Counted from the stretch's first letter, positions 34,197 to 46,781 are shown. The stretch is DNA of 64,000 nt from Siphonodentalium dalli (GCA_032622095.1 CP136069.1:156971043-157035042); one strand, 5' to 3'. Translations and numbers: made by a program. The notes: generated by a model not told the origin, from the sequence alone.

Positions 34197-34392
34197 TATA
34201 CAGAATGTAGTAAATCTAACATTTTTATTGAAGACTTTTGTCATTGCAATTTGTTACAATTCGTTCTGATTTGATCTAGCCAATTTCCAAATGATTATTG
34301 ACAATTCAATTTCTCTGAATAATGCAGATTGAATTTTGACCGACAGAAGTCTTCAACATAAAATGTAAGGTTTTCCTACATTCTGTATATAC
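34197..34392. repeat. Foldback, about 50-bp arms
   Basis: The left TATACAGAATGTAGTAAATCTAACATTTT..TTGAAGACTT pairs with the right AAGTCTTCAACATAAAATGT...CTACATTCTGTATA. About 195 bp. No coding content. Confidence 0.7.
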
Positions 34393-34542
34393 ATTATGGT
34401 AGTGTTCAGACTGCCCCCCCTCGACTGAACACTGCCTTGCAGTTTGGGCAATTCGACATTTATGTTTCATATATTTTAATATTTGAATCTGGATCTTTAG
34501 TAACTATTTCTCGGAACACACGGACGTTTAATGGAACGACAC

Positions 34543-35616
34543 TTAAAGGGGTACTGTGCGCCATTTTCATTAAATTTCCGGTGACAACAACGATCTAATA
34601 TCGATAATATATAGAAACATAAGTAATTTGAGTCGAAGATGTATTCTGTAAACGCTCAGGTTAATAGACTATCTTAAAATTTAATAATTTAAAAGTTAAT
34701 AATTTGATATAAATTGAATTTATGACTGGAGCAATAAAATGGCGTCAATTAAATTACGAATTTCCGTAATCAGATAAAGTAATTGAGGGATACTGGATTG
34801 TTAAACCGATCGCACACAAGATCGCTTAAAGGTACTCAATCCGTAAAGAGGGTCCACATCTCAACAGATTCCAACAACAACAATCCGATCAGAGGGTCCT
34901 ATATTACTATTTCTTTGGCTTTGGGGGTAACAAATATTTGATTCGAGTCGAGGAACCCATCAAACAAAGCTCAGAGTTATTAGATATTGATTTTTGAAAT
35001 TTGTTAATTGCTCGAGATGAGTACTAATAACTGCCGTCAATTTGGTAACCTGCTCGAGATTTTACGTCAAAACTCTATTCAAACAGACAAGGATGGATAA
35101 CTCTATAATCAAGTGGTAATAATAACGAAATTTTGACTGTCTTCTGGGCCAGAAAGAATTCCCGATAATGAAAAATAATAGATTTCTAAAATCGATATCT
35201 AACAAATCTGAGCTTTGATGTGTGACTTCCTCGACTCGAATCAAATATTTTTGACCCCCGAAGCCATTGAAATAGTAATTGAGAGGAGTTTTATCGGATT
35301 GAGTACCTTTAAAATATTATGATGATACGGGGAGAACACTCAAGCCACTCACTGACTAGTGACGATACAATAACTTAAATGATTATATGGGACTAGTATG
35401 CATATAATATAACTTTTATTTGATTCATTTGGTTGAAAACTGTACAAAAATTACTCGACAACGACAATTTGTATTTTTGCATTCCGGTAAATTTGTCATC
35501 CGTAACACTACTTCGTACTCAACAGACTTTCAAATAATGAAAAAATTGTTACCTTATTCTCCGACTCGGAGACTATAAAAACCAACAACAACAGTTGGCG
35601 TACAGTACCCCTTTAA
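34543..35616. mobile_element. T2-like TTAA element, AGGGGTACTG family, with nested insert
   Basis: TTAA at 34543-34546 and 35613-35616. Ends AGGGGTACTGTGCGCC and GGCGTACAGTACCCCT. It matches the uninterrupted copy at 47297-47887 almost base for base, except for a 479-bp insert (34830-35308) placed exactly at a TTAA. No coding capacity. Confidence 0.88.
34826..35312. mobile_element. Nested T2-like element, AGGTACTCAATCCG family
   Basis: Inserted at GATCGC-TTAA-AATATT of the host element. The equivalent empty site GATCGCTTAAAATATT is present at 47574-47589. This shows directly that the target duplication is TTAA and that the terminal repeats start AGGTACTCAATCCG. Confidence 0.92.
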
Positions 35617-36027
35617 GGGGAGGTCAAGTGAACATTTTTGAATGGGGATTTCCAAGCAAATCTCCGGTGCAAAAAGTTATAGAGTTGTACATACTTCTGA
35701 GTGTGACTTTATGTGGTATTGGAAACAACAGGTACTTATGTTGGGGTCCGCTTGGTAAATTATAAAATTGTGCAATAAATATATTTTAGATAATTTTGTT
35801 TCTTCTGGAATTACACCTCACATGACCTACATTTGAAAAATCAAAATAAAAAATAAATACACCAACATTATAATGGGACTAGTTCAAGCGGACCCACCGG
35901 ATAAATACCTGGTGTTTCCAATACCACTTCATGTCACACACATACTTATATGCAACTCAGTAACTTTTGCTCCGCAGATTTGCATGGAAATCCCCATTAA
36001 AAATTGGTCACTTAACCTCCCCCTTAA
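35613..36027. mobile_element. TTAA element, GGGGAGGT(C/T)AAGTGA ends
   Basis: Begins at the TTAA that also closes the preceding element and ends TCACTTAACCTCCCCC-TTAA at 36024-36027. The arms (about 35617-35780 and 35865-36023) pair over about 140 bp, including TGGGGATTTCCA.GCAAATCT and TGTG.GTATTGGAAACA. A separate TTAA family with no coding capacity; the 109-codon plus frame at 35873 runs through its right arm. Confidence 0.75.
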
Positions 36028-36739
36028 AACTACTACGGCGATATGCACGAAGCTTGTGTATAATACACGCGCGTGTATATTATATACTCCCGCGTGTATC
36101 CACGACATAATTATACTAAAGCAATACACAAGGAAGTCTTGCTTGTGCATTGCTCCACTCGGTTGGCCATGGTCTGATGGGTGTGATTGTCTGATAGGAT
36201 AATCATATTTTAATAGTATAGTAATAAATTAATAGTATGTGAGCGATACATTTTATGTGAGGACTCCCGCCTCGAGTCATAGTCATATGCGGCTTTTGGT
36301 GCTAATCACATGGTCACTGAGTGTGGACATGACAACGATACTTGTGTTATCAATTAATATGGACGACCGACTGCCCAAAATGCGACATGATGTTACACCG
36401 GTAATATCTGGCCGTTAAAAGGGAACGCACGAGTTTTGCTTGATACACATGCGTATAATACACAAGCTTCTTGCACCTCCCCGATAGTTTGCAGTCTTTA
36501 AGTTTGTGGCCAGAAGATGATGTCGGGGTAGAATTCCGACATCACATTTATAGCATGGATTGGTCAGGACCTAATGGACCAATTATCATCATCATCATGT
36601 TCTTGGAACAAGTCTTGCTACTTTTTGTTCCTGTACTAATGATAATACATTTATTTGTAATCAATTAATTGGGAGACAGAGTCGAGTGGACTCTTATCCC
36701 AATTTTACAATGTGAACATTAACATTTTTCAATTTGTCA
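36028..36739. other. No gene seen
   Basis: Non-coding, with an (ATC)n tract at about 36583-36598. The lower part may be 3' sequence of the LINE relic on the minus strand. Confidence 0.4.
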
Positions 36740-37057
36740 CAATAGGTAGTAAGTCATCGACATTCGACAATGTCCATGTCTTGGATAAACAAATCTTTTT
36801 GTTGGTTCATTTTCTCTCTTTTTCTTTAGTTCAACTCTGAGTTTATAAAGTTCTTCTATTTCCTTTCATGAATACTCTCGATTGAAATATATTTTTAGTT
36901 GTCCCTTTACTCCGGTTTCTTTTTTATTGAATAAAATCGCTTCTTTTATCATTTGGTCTCGTGAATGTTTAGAATTTAATAACAATTTCACTGGTCGATG
37001 TTTGTTTTCAGTTTTGTGACAGAATCCGCTGGTATTACAGTACTTCAGTCGCCTCAC
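36740..37057 (-). pseudogene. LINE ORF1 C-terminal relic
   Basis: The minus-strand frame from 37057 reads RRLKYCNTSG..KTENKHRPVKLLLNSKHSRD.. to IKIYFNREYS-like residues, then an in-frame stop, then EELYKLRVELKKKRENEPTK (about 36800-36860). The order RP(V/I)K(V/L)xLxS, 'xxREY/DLT', then a basic ELKKRRENEPTK tail is typical of LINE-1/CR1-type ORF1 nucleic-acid-binding domains. Stops show that it is dead. No reverse transcriptase follows. Confidence 0.6.
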
Positions 37058-37451
37058 ATTTTGTCATTTTTATTACTGTTTTTGATATTTGATATTATAC
37101 ACGTAAGTCCAGGTTTCGGACCACATTATCCACGTTTCAGTTTCTATCATCCCTTGTAAAAATTAAGGAGAAACTTGTCTGGGATGAGTTCGAACTGGGT
37201 GGCATGGGTGCTTTGATGTCATTATTATGTATGTTACACTCATGGATTTGTGACTTTGATTCTGCTCAGTCTGATGATGCTCTTCATGACCTCTAAACTA
37301 TAAACCTAATACAAATGTCTTGAGAATGCAACATCGTGTGTAATATCCGACAATAACAATCCAACAACATATTTCCAATGAACTATAGGTGCTCACAAAT
37401 GCTGTTTCCCCTCTTCGGTTTGAGAATATTTCCAATAAATTCACACACTAT
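37058..37451. other. No gene seen
   Basis: Non-coding interval. Confidence 0.35.
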
Positions 37452-38150
37452 ACGGTGACATTGGTTATTTATTCCCAGTTACTTATTCCTTATTCGAAAC
37501 ATTCAAACTTGACCAAATAAACTTGCGGTAGGGTGGCCCACCACAAATTATACTATATAAACCGAAAACCGCACTCCTCTAGCCCGTGCGGTTGCCACAT
37601 GGGGAGGCAAAAGGGGCATCCCTTGCCGTTTTTGGTATTTATGAACCGATTTTGACCAAATAAACGGTGCGGCCTACAATGCACACTTTCCACACCCCCT
37701 TTCGCCCACCCCGATTCAAAATGGCCGCCATCTAGAGGGCTACAACACCCTTTATTTGACCTAAGTAGGTCAAGGGGTTGAGAAATGGCATGGGTGCCCT
37801 ATTTGAAACCATCTGGACGGCGGCCATTTTGGATCGGGTGAGATGAAAGGGGTGTGTGGAAAGAGTGCCTTGTGGGCCACCTTAAGGGGTGTAGTTTTCT
37901 GTTTTTATAGTATAATTTAGGGTGGTCACCCTGCGGCACGGTTTATTTGGTCAAAATAGGTTCATAAATACCAAAAAGGCAAGGGTACACTTATTGCCTT
38001 CTCCTGTGGCAACCGCACAGGCTAGATGGGTTTTCGGTTTTTAAAGTATAATTTAGGGTGGGCCACCCTACCCCACCGTTTATTTGGTCAAGTTTGAATG
38101 TTTCCGAATAAGGAACAAGGAACTTGGAATAAGTAACCAATTTCACCGTG
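37452..38150. mobile_element. About 0.7-kb foldback element
   Basis: Arms of about 320 bp. The left starts TACGGTGACATTGGTTATTT and continues TTATTCGAAACATTCAAACT, TGACCAAATAAAC, AAAATGGCCGCCATCT. The right mirrors it and ends GGAATAAGTAACCAATTTCACCGTG. The centre is near 37790. A solo end is at 13331-13370. No coding frame. Confidence 0.8.
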
Positions 38151-39039
38151 GTGGGGGAAAGTAATGTAATTGACTTTTCCTTCAGACATCAGAGCGTACA
38201 ACGCGTCTTCGCACTCTTCGGGGTCTATTCGATGAACCAACACCGTGTTATATCAATTTTAAACGGTACAACGTAATTACAGACTAATAGAACATTCAGA
38301 AACAAAGACTCACCAACCGTGCTTATATAACCTACATGTAGACATAGAGATACGGGACATTGTTTTCACAAGCGCTCATAATTGTTCCATATAAGACATT
38401 TAATGAACCAAAACGGGGAACCCAAAAAGGAACTAGTTGGTTCCATGTTCTGGTTCTGTCCGGGTAACCAGATAGAGAACCTAAATAAAAAGAATTTAAA
38501 AATTCGATATCTGAACACTCTGAGCTTGATGGGTGGGTTCCTCGACTCGAATCAACTATTTTTTACCCCCGAAACCAAACTAAAGTTATCATTCGGAAAC
38601 CTCAAATATTGAAAATTCTAAGTCGAAAAGAGCCATAAGTCAGTAAAAAATATTCGGATCGAACCCATATTCGAACTTTACCTGTATTTTAGTCTGGAAA
38701 ACTCACATACCAAATTTAGCTCCGATAAAATAACCCAAACTAAAGTTATTATCCGGAAACCAAAACTGCTGCCGGACATGCAGACGGACGGACATACCAA
38801 TCACATACTACGGCCGTTTATTCGAACGGGCGTATATATAAATAACAATTCAAGATCCATACTATACAATTTTAACTTCAATGAATATGAACTAGATAAT
38901 TAAACTACATGGCCCAATTTAAAAGAGTTCATTGTGATTCACAACAGTGTTTAACTTTGACGGCGGTTTAAAATAGGGTCAGTCTGATTAGCGGAATAAA
39001 AACTCTTTTTGTTTAGTCCTAAAGATGCAAATGTTGCCA
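38151..39039. other. No gene; T2-like fragment at about 38490-38800
   Basis: Contains ATTCGATATCTGAACACTCTG, GGGTTCCTCGACTCGAATCAA and ACCCCCGAAACCAAACTAAA, internal landmarks of the AGGTACTCAATCCG family, without ends. The rest is non-coding. Confidence 0.45.
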
Positions 39040-39157
39040 TTAAAGGGGTACTGTACGCCATTTTCAATAAATTCCCGGTAGTAACAACGATCTAATATCG
39101 ATATTATATAGAACAATAAGCAATTTGAGTCGAAGATGTATTCTGTAAACAATCAGG

Positions 39158-39630
39158 TTAAAGGTACTCAATCCGATAAAACTCCTCTCAATTACTATTT
39201 CAATGGCTTCGGGGGTCAAAAATATTTGATTCGAGTCGAGGAAGTCACCCATCAAAGCTCAGATTTGTTAGATATCGATTTTAGATATCTATTATTTTTC
39301 ATTATCGGGAATTCTTTCTGGCCCAGAAGACAGTCAAAATTTTGTTATTATTACCACTTGATTATAGAGTTATCCATCCTTGTCTGTTTGAATAGAGTTT
39401 TGACGTAAAATCTCGAGCAGGTTACCAAATTGACGGCAGTTATTAGTACTCATCTCGAGCAATTAACAAATTTCAAAATCAATATATAATAACTCTGAGC
39501 TTTGTTTGATGGGTTCCTCGACTCGAATCAAATATTTTTTACCCCCAAAGCCAAAGAAATAGTAATATAGGACCCTCTGATCGGATTGTTGTTGTTGGAA
39601 TCTGTTGAGATGGGGACCCATTTAATTTAT
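39158..39630. mobile_element. Nested T2-like element, right end truncated
   Basis: The left TTAAAGGTACTCAATCCG is intact. The right side stops at GATCGGATTGTTGTTGTTGG..GAGATGGGGACCC without the terminal GGATTGAGTACCTTTAA, so the last 25 bp or so and some host DNA are deleted. Confidence 0.8.
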
Positions 39631-39867
39631 GGCTGGAGTCACAGTGGATTGGGCAACGCGTGGCAAACATGATCTTGTAAACAATTATATTGATACGGGG
39701 CGTAAACTCAAACCACTCACTGACTGGTAACTATACAATAACTTCAATGAGTATATGGAACTATAGTAAACATATAATATAACATTTATTTGATACATTT
39801 GCTTGAAATCTGTAAAAATATTTACTCGACAACGACAATTTGTATTTTCGCATTCCGGCTAATCTGC

Positions 39868-41033
39868 CATCCATACAGGGATGTGACTAGAGGGGGGTGT
39901 GGGGGTGTCTCCCCCCCCCCCCCCCCCCAGCAGAGAGCTATATTCTCAATAGTTGGAAATTCCTAATTTCAGGTAAAAACAATTTATTGGGGGGAATTTA
40001 TTGTTTTTCGACCAATATTTGCATATGTTCCTATTTTTGGTCAAAACTTTTGACAGAAATGGTCATCAGTTGGAAATTTTCCAACCTTAGGGGGGTGACA
40101 GGTTGGAAATTTCCAACACTTGGAAAGCTTGTGTCCTGGTCCCTCCCCCGTGGCCAGTCAAAAACTTCTAGTTAATTTAAGAAAACAATATTGTCATACA
40201 ATTGGTCAACATTGTCATTGGAATTGTCATCAGTTGGAAATTTTCCAACCTATAAGTGGGGGTGTCAGGTTTGAAATTTCCAACTCTAGGAAGGCTTGAG
40301 GCTAGTCTAGATTCCTGGATTTTGCGATTTTCTTGTTCAGATTTCAAAATTTTCGCACACCGGGCCGAACCATGGTCGGCCCGGTGTGTCATAGCCCCAT
40401 CCACATGGTCAATACAAAACTGCTAATTAGTTTAGCAAAACAATATTTTACTACATTTGGTCAAACTTGTAGACATAAATGGTCATCAGTTGAAGAATTT
40501 TCCAACCTGAGGGGGAGCATGAGGTTTTAAATTTCCAACACTACGAAAGCTTCAGTTGAAGCCAGTCTAGATGCTAGGATTTGCGATTTTCTTGTATAGT
40601 TTTCAAAATGTTCTCACACCGGGCCAAACAACCATGGTCGGCCCGGTGTTTCCTGGTCTGTTGTCGGTAGCTGTGTGCATTTGTCTGGAATTAGACCACT
40701 AGTTGTTTTTTTTGTGTGGCAATTTTCAGGTTAAAATAACTTACTTAATGTTCTCATACTGGGAACATAGAAGCATGGCTTATGAATATATAGGAAATTA
40801 GGCCTGAGCATGAGGTACAAGGGGGGGGGTGCAAATGGAATTATGCAAAAAGTTGTGTTGGTGTGATTCCGACTCAAGGGGGGGGGGGGGGTTGCAAATG
40901 GAATTATGCAAAAAGAAGTTGTGTTGGTATGATTCCGACTCAATGGGGGGGGGGTGCAGTTGGAAATTCCCAAGGTGGACACCCCCCCCCCCCCCACCAA
41001 CGGAGACCCTCTAGCCACACCCCTGCATCCATA
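39868..41033. mobile_element. hAT-like element with 8-bp duplication CATCCATA
   Basis: Element 39876-41025 (1150 bp), with ends CAGGGATGTGACTAGAGGG and CCCTCTAGCCACACCCCTG. Flanked by CATCCATA at 39868-39875 and 41026-41033. The other host copies show the empty site GTCATCCGTAACA. CAGGG termini plus an 8-bp duplication are hAT hallmarks. No transposase coding; several poly-G/C runs; internal palindromes TTGGAAATTTTCCAA and CCGGGCCGAACCATGGTCGG(CCCGG). Confidence 0.9.
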
Positions 41034-41225
41034 ACATTACTTTGTACTCAACAGACTTTCAAATAAAGGAAATCTGGTTACCTTATTCTAGACTCAGAGA
41101 CTATAGAGTCCAACAACAACATTTGAGTACAGTATCCCTTTAATATTATGGTTTTCTATGGCTAAATGCCTGCAAAATATACCAGACACATGAGTGAACA
41201 CAGCCTTATGTGCATAAATACCCAC

Positions 41226-41392
41226 CAAAGCACTCAGCTCCGGCATCTTGGGAGTGTCCACAGTTGTTATTTCCCCAGCCAAAGTGATCACAGTCTTCAA
41301 TGGATGTTTCCATGCCACCACAATTCACATTATCCAACCATATTTGTCCAGAGCCTTCTCCGTAGTATCCACCTGGCATGGAAGTGCCAGAA
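41226..41392 (-). CDS. SRCR domain exon, C-terminal half
   Basis: A 167-bp exon of a scavenger receptor cysteine-rich domain (extracellular ligand binding). The peptide reads [16 protein letters not shown], then [30 protein letters not shown] and SQDAGAECF. All expected SRCR features for this half are present: GEGSGxIWLDxVxC, the C-x8-C pair ([11 protein letters not shown]) and the terminal N-C-x-H..D-A-G-x-x-C. The acceptor is TATAG/TT at 41393/41392 and the donor CTTTG/GTGGGT at 41226/41225. It enters in phase 2 and leaves in phase 1. It pairs in phase with the exon at 44200-44349. Confidence 0.88.
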
Positions 41393-41929
41393 CTATACCA
41401 GAGAAAACATGGATATTGTTATCGGAAGTTACAATCAAGTTCTAAAAGCATCATCATCAGCAACAACAACAGTATCAGCTTCATCAGATTTGGCCTAAAA
41501 TATACTGGTTTCATGAATGTACCACATCAGAATTCAATTAAAACAACCAATCCTTCAAATTATTACAACAACTATATACGGCTTACTACTGAAGGTTTCT
41601 GATTCACCACACCAGAAAGCCTCTAAATGCGGACCAAAAATGTACCAATCTGACTAAATACACACTCGATACTTCGCAATACGACCTTTATTCTACAATC
41701 CAACTGTTAGCTGTTATATTATGTATTGTGTTCCCGCAATAAAATATTCAAGAGTGGCCCAGCCATTGTTCACACCTAAATATCGAAAGCAATTAACGAG
41801 GTCGTAGAGTTACATATACTGTAACAATGAGACATCCGCGAATACATACATCCTGCAAAAAGTCTAACCGGTACGTAATATAGCTGAGATATATTATAAT
41901 CCACATTTATCGGATATGCACTTTTTCTA
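41393..41929. other. No gene seen (SRCR intron)
   Basis: Intronic sequence between the two SRCR half-exons. The plus-strand frames across 41166-41602 are shadows of the SRCR exon and intron. Confidence 0.5.
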
Positions 41930-42720
41930 CCAAGTTAAACCAGACCCATTTAGCACTTGGAGAATATGGTGTTTATGGCGAGAAGAGCAGCCCTTCTCTG
42001 CTTTAACCCTTTACCCAACAAAACGGCCAAATAAAGCTTCAACAGCCTAAAATATCTTCGGTCTGTCTCAATAGAACCATACAAATATGGATATCATTGG
42101 AACCGGCTCCTTGACCACATTGTGATAATTACAGTTAGCCCTGTGCCAATGCATTCTCTTATATATGCGAGTCGACCATAGGTCGCCTCGCATATATAAG
42201 AGAATGCATTGGCCTAAAAAAAATCTTTTTTTAACACTTTTTACCATTTTTCTTACATTCTTTAACAATTTTATAATTTTTAATGTGTTAAACCAATGCA
42301 TTCTCTTATATATGCGAGGCGACCTATGGTCGACTCGCATATATAAGAGAATGCATTGGCACAGGGCCGTTCTGTTGGGTAAAGGGTTAAGTATTCAGGT
42401 GGCTAACATTCTCAACAGAACGACATAATTATGACAACGATTCACTATGTCACCATTGCCAACGAGCGTTTTCCAACCAGTTGTTTCATATGTACACCGA
42501 CTGTTCATCCGAGTTCGCACTGACAACGCGAAACTCTTTCTGGTATTTTATTATTGACACCTATACAGTTGAAGTTTACAATATGTTAGATTCACCGACC
42601 GACAGAACGTTTCTAGCATACTGTTTCGGTGGATGTATACGCTTTGAAATACACCTCATGTGTGACGAGGAACAACTTTTAAGTCATTGTGTCTGCTTTA
42701 TTTGCTTGTTGTGTAGATGA
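41930..42720 (+). pseudogene. LINE RT C-terminal relic, split by MITE copy G
   Basis: Before the MITE the frame reads IWCLWREEQPFSAL (about 41962-42003). After the MITE it resumes in two frames: SIQVANIL, then RHNYDNDSLCHHCQRAFSNQ and LFHMYTDCSSEF...RNSFWYFIIDTYTVEV (to about 42590). The Cys/His pattern C-x2-C-x9-H-x4-C followed by 'RNxFWYxxID' matches the post-RT zinc knuckle of the minus-strand LINE at 52946-53740, so both are the same family. At least one frameshift besides the MITE. Confidence 0.7.
42003..42390. mobile_element. Hairpin-core MITE copy G
   Basis: TTAA at 42003-42006 and 42387-42390 with CCCTTTACCCAACA ends. Palindromes at about 42142-42214 and 42292-42365. It lies inside a LINE reading frame. 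Very close to copy E in its interior. Confidence 0.88.
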
Positions 42721-42924
42721 ATTTCGCATATACACTAATTTCCTATGATAATCGACAACGAATTGCCATTATTTATATTTTATAATGTGATGTCATGTAG
42801 TGTATATAATTGTGTATGATAATAAACTATCTCTCTCAATATAGCGAGTTCGTAATTAATCATATTTACTCCATAGCTCCTATGACAGCGGCAGATAACC
42901 CTCGCAGTAAACACCCTACATGGC
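42721..42924. other. No gene seen
   Basis: Non-coding spacer between the LINE relic and MITE copy H. Confidence 0.35.
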
Positions 42925-43341
42925 TTAACCCTTTATCCAACAAAGCGGCCAAAAACGCCCAAATAAAGCTTCAACAGCCTAAAATATCTTCAGTTTGTCT
43001 CAATAACACCATACAAATATGGATATCATTGGAACCGGTTCATTGACCACATTGTGATGGTTACAGTTATGCCCTGTGCCAATGCATTCTCTTATATATG
43101 CGAGTCGACCATATGTCGCCTCGCATATATAAGAGAATGCATTGGCCTAACATTCTTTAACAATTTTTCTTACATTTTTTAACATTTATTATAATATTTT
43201 TCTACATTATTTGACAATTTTATCATTTTTAATATGTGTTAAGCCAATGCATTCTCTTATATATGCGAGGCGACCTATGGTCGACTCGCATATATAAGAG
43301 AATGCATTGGCACAGGGCCGTTCTGTTGGGTAAATGGTTAA
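42925..43341. mobile_element. Hairpin-core MITE copy H
   Basis: TTAA at 42925-42928 and 43338-43341. Ends TTAACCCTTTATCCAACA and TGTTGGGTAAATGGTTAA. Palindromes at about 43076-43146 and 43241-43311. Lies in the SRCR intron. Confidence 0.88.
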
Positions 43342-44830
<1,489 letters not shown>

Positions 44831-44960
44831 TACCTATACAGTTTTTTTTATTTGAATACCTTAAATATGTTATTCGTGTCTCGAAAGAAAGATCGAATTC
44901 GAAATTTCTTTCCAGACATCCATGAGATATTCCTGTATTCAATAAAAAAAACTGTAGGTA
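44831..44960. mobile_element. 130-bp MITE
   Basis: Inverted ends TACCTATACAGTTTTTTTTA (44831) and AATAAAAAAAACTGTAGGTA (44960), plus inner GAAAGAAAG..GAAATTTCTTTCC pairing. No target duplication established. Confidence 0.65.
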
Positions 44961-45656
44961 TTCTCTATTTATTACATTCCTATGTGTGATTTACTATGAT
45001 TCAACGAGTGATTATAAACAATAATTTAATTAGTGAGTTATGTCACTTCAACTAGCACGTTGTGTATTCATGCGCGCTGTCGAAATTTCTGCGTCATACA
45101 TGAGTACAATGGTGGTATCATTCGGATGTATGGTAAATCAGATTTTTGTAGTGTTTGTAATAAACAGAACAATCACTTGATTGAACTGGTGACGTCAAAT
45201 AATTCATGCTATAGGCAGGGACTATTTTGTAAAACGCTCGAGCGTAATGCGCTCTCGTGTTTGTCCAACTTCCCTGCCTCTCGTGAATTATTACACGTCA
45301 CCAGTTCAACAAAGTGGTTACTCTCTATATGTTCATCTGGAGAGGTATTTAGAAAATACGAGCATACGACACACGGAAGAATACATAATATAAGTTACAC
45401 CATGGAAGTATAATAATATAAGTGCTCATCCATTCCAATTAATTGTTGGGGAATGTTCAGATAATAAGTTCAACAAAAAACGGCATATTTGTTGAACTTA
45501 TATGACTTGAATGGAACTACGCATCAATATGTCGTTAGTAAATAGAATATATCTAATGAGTCGCGATTCTATAAGAAATTTATTAACCGAGCGCATGCAC
45601 TAAATTCGATTCTATCCAAGCTTTAGCGAGGCTCGAGTCGAATTTAGTGAACGTGG
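44961..45656. other. No gene supported; foldback inside
   Basis: The 126-codon plus frame at 45033-45413 overlaps the inverted repeat at 45170-45320 and shows no domain, so it is not called. Other sequence is AT-rich; an inverted TAAATTCGA.TCTA / TCGAGTCGAATTTA pair lies at 45600-45645. Confidence 0.4.
45170..45320. repeat. Foldback, about 48-bp arms
   Basis: The left TTGATTGAACTGGTGACGTC...AATTCATG...GGCAGGGA (45177-45227) pairs with the right TCCCTGCCTCTCGTGAATTA..ACGTCACCAGTTCAA (45270-45310). The loop contains GCTCGAGCGTAATGCGCTC. Confidence 0.8.
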
Positions 45657-46122
45657 TTAAAGGTTCTCAATCCGATGCGATGGTCCCCATATAATTAGAT
45701 TCCAACATCAACGTTTTTTTTAAATGCCGCTCCAGTTATCATAATCGATAAATTGCCCAAAAAAATAATACTAACCATACACAGTCAACTATAGTACAAA
45801 ATTGCCCAAAAACCTGTTATTTATCAACATTTTGTTCAACGAAATTATGCCGGTTTGTCAAATATCTGACACAAAAAGCCACTTGATTTTATAGTTATCC
45901 ATCTTCATCCGCAATTTGGTCCGAGACCGTCTTCTCGTCGACCTTTTACTGGGCCACTGAAAATTTTCGGTGGTGACAAATAATAGATCTCAAAAATCGA
46001 TATCTGATAACTCTGAACTTTGATGGTTGGGTTCCTCGACTCGAATCAAATATTTTTTACTCTCCCGCGAAGCCAAGGAAATAGTAATTTGCTAGCGTTA
46101 GTTGGGATATATTCATCTTTAA
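45657..46122. mobile_element. T2-like TTAA element, diverged
   Basis: Left TTAAAGGTTCTCAATCCG, right end decayed (TAGTTGGGATATATTCATCTTTAA). Internal landmark TTCCTCGACTCGAATCAAATA and the CAACATTTTGTTCAACG block identify the family. Confidence 0.75.
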
Positions 46123-46781
46123 TATATTTTGTATAGAATAGCGACGAATTTGAGACCCATTTGATCACATAATCACAGTTTAGCAAGGAAAACCATCTCG
46201 AAACGGCTGCATTGGGGTTAAAGTGATATGAAACACTCCGGTAGGGCGATCAAATCGAACTTGAGAATGATCTTGCTCAAAATAGTTAATGTTTACGAAT
46301 ATTAATCCAAATTGACAACGCACACCGCCATTCTTATATATTAATTAAATGCAATGACTCTGGATGGCAAAATCATTTGTGTTAGTTTATCGCCAAACGA
46401 TGCGTCCCGATTCGAGATGTAAATATTTACAATTGAGCATAGTTCTGAAGATGTTTTCTATGGAGTGGTATGGTCGATTTCTTTGAAATTTTCGCCGATG
46501 TTAGTAGAATGCTACATTCCCCAGGTTGACATAGCGCCTGAGTACTAACTTATCAATTTAACTCACCCGAACAGGTCCATAATATGTCTTTAAACAAATT
46601 AATATTAATTTCCTTATCACAACAAAAGGGGAAGTAAATACACATTCAAGAAAAAATACTGCTCCATTTTAATTGTCTCTTTTCGTGTTGAGAAATTTGT
46701 TCAACCACCGTTATCACCCATGTTTATCTCACAGTCAACACTAACTCTATAACCCAACACAAATTTGCAGGTTAAATGTTT
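46123..46781. other. No gene seen
   Basis: Non-coding interval between T2-like elements. Confidence 0.4.

Larger units (their letters stand above)
39040..41143. mobile_element. T2-like TTAA element, AGGGGTACTG family, with two inserts
   Basis: TTAA at 39040-39043 and 41140-41143, ends AGGGGTACTGTACGCC and a decayed TGAGTACAGTATCCCT. Compared with the simple copy at 47297-47887, it has gained an AGGTACTCAATCCG element (from 39158) and an 1150-bp hAT-like element (39876-41025). The order of insertion can be read from the nesting. Confidence 0.85.

Noticed and set aside
41166-41602. Plus-strand frames up to 110 codons over the SRCR exon
   Set aside because: The minus strand carries the unmistakable SRCR peptide with splice sites; the plus frames are shadows.
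45033-45413. 126-codon plus-strand open frame
   Set aside because: Half of it is an inverted repeat, which makes both strands open; no recognisable domain.
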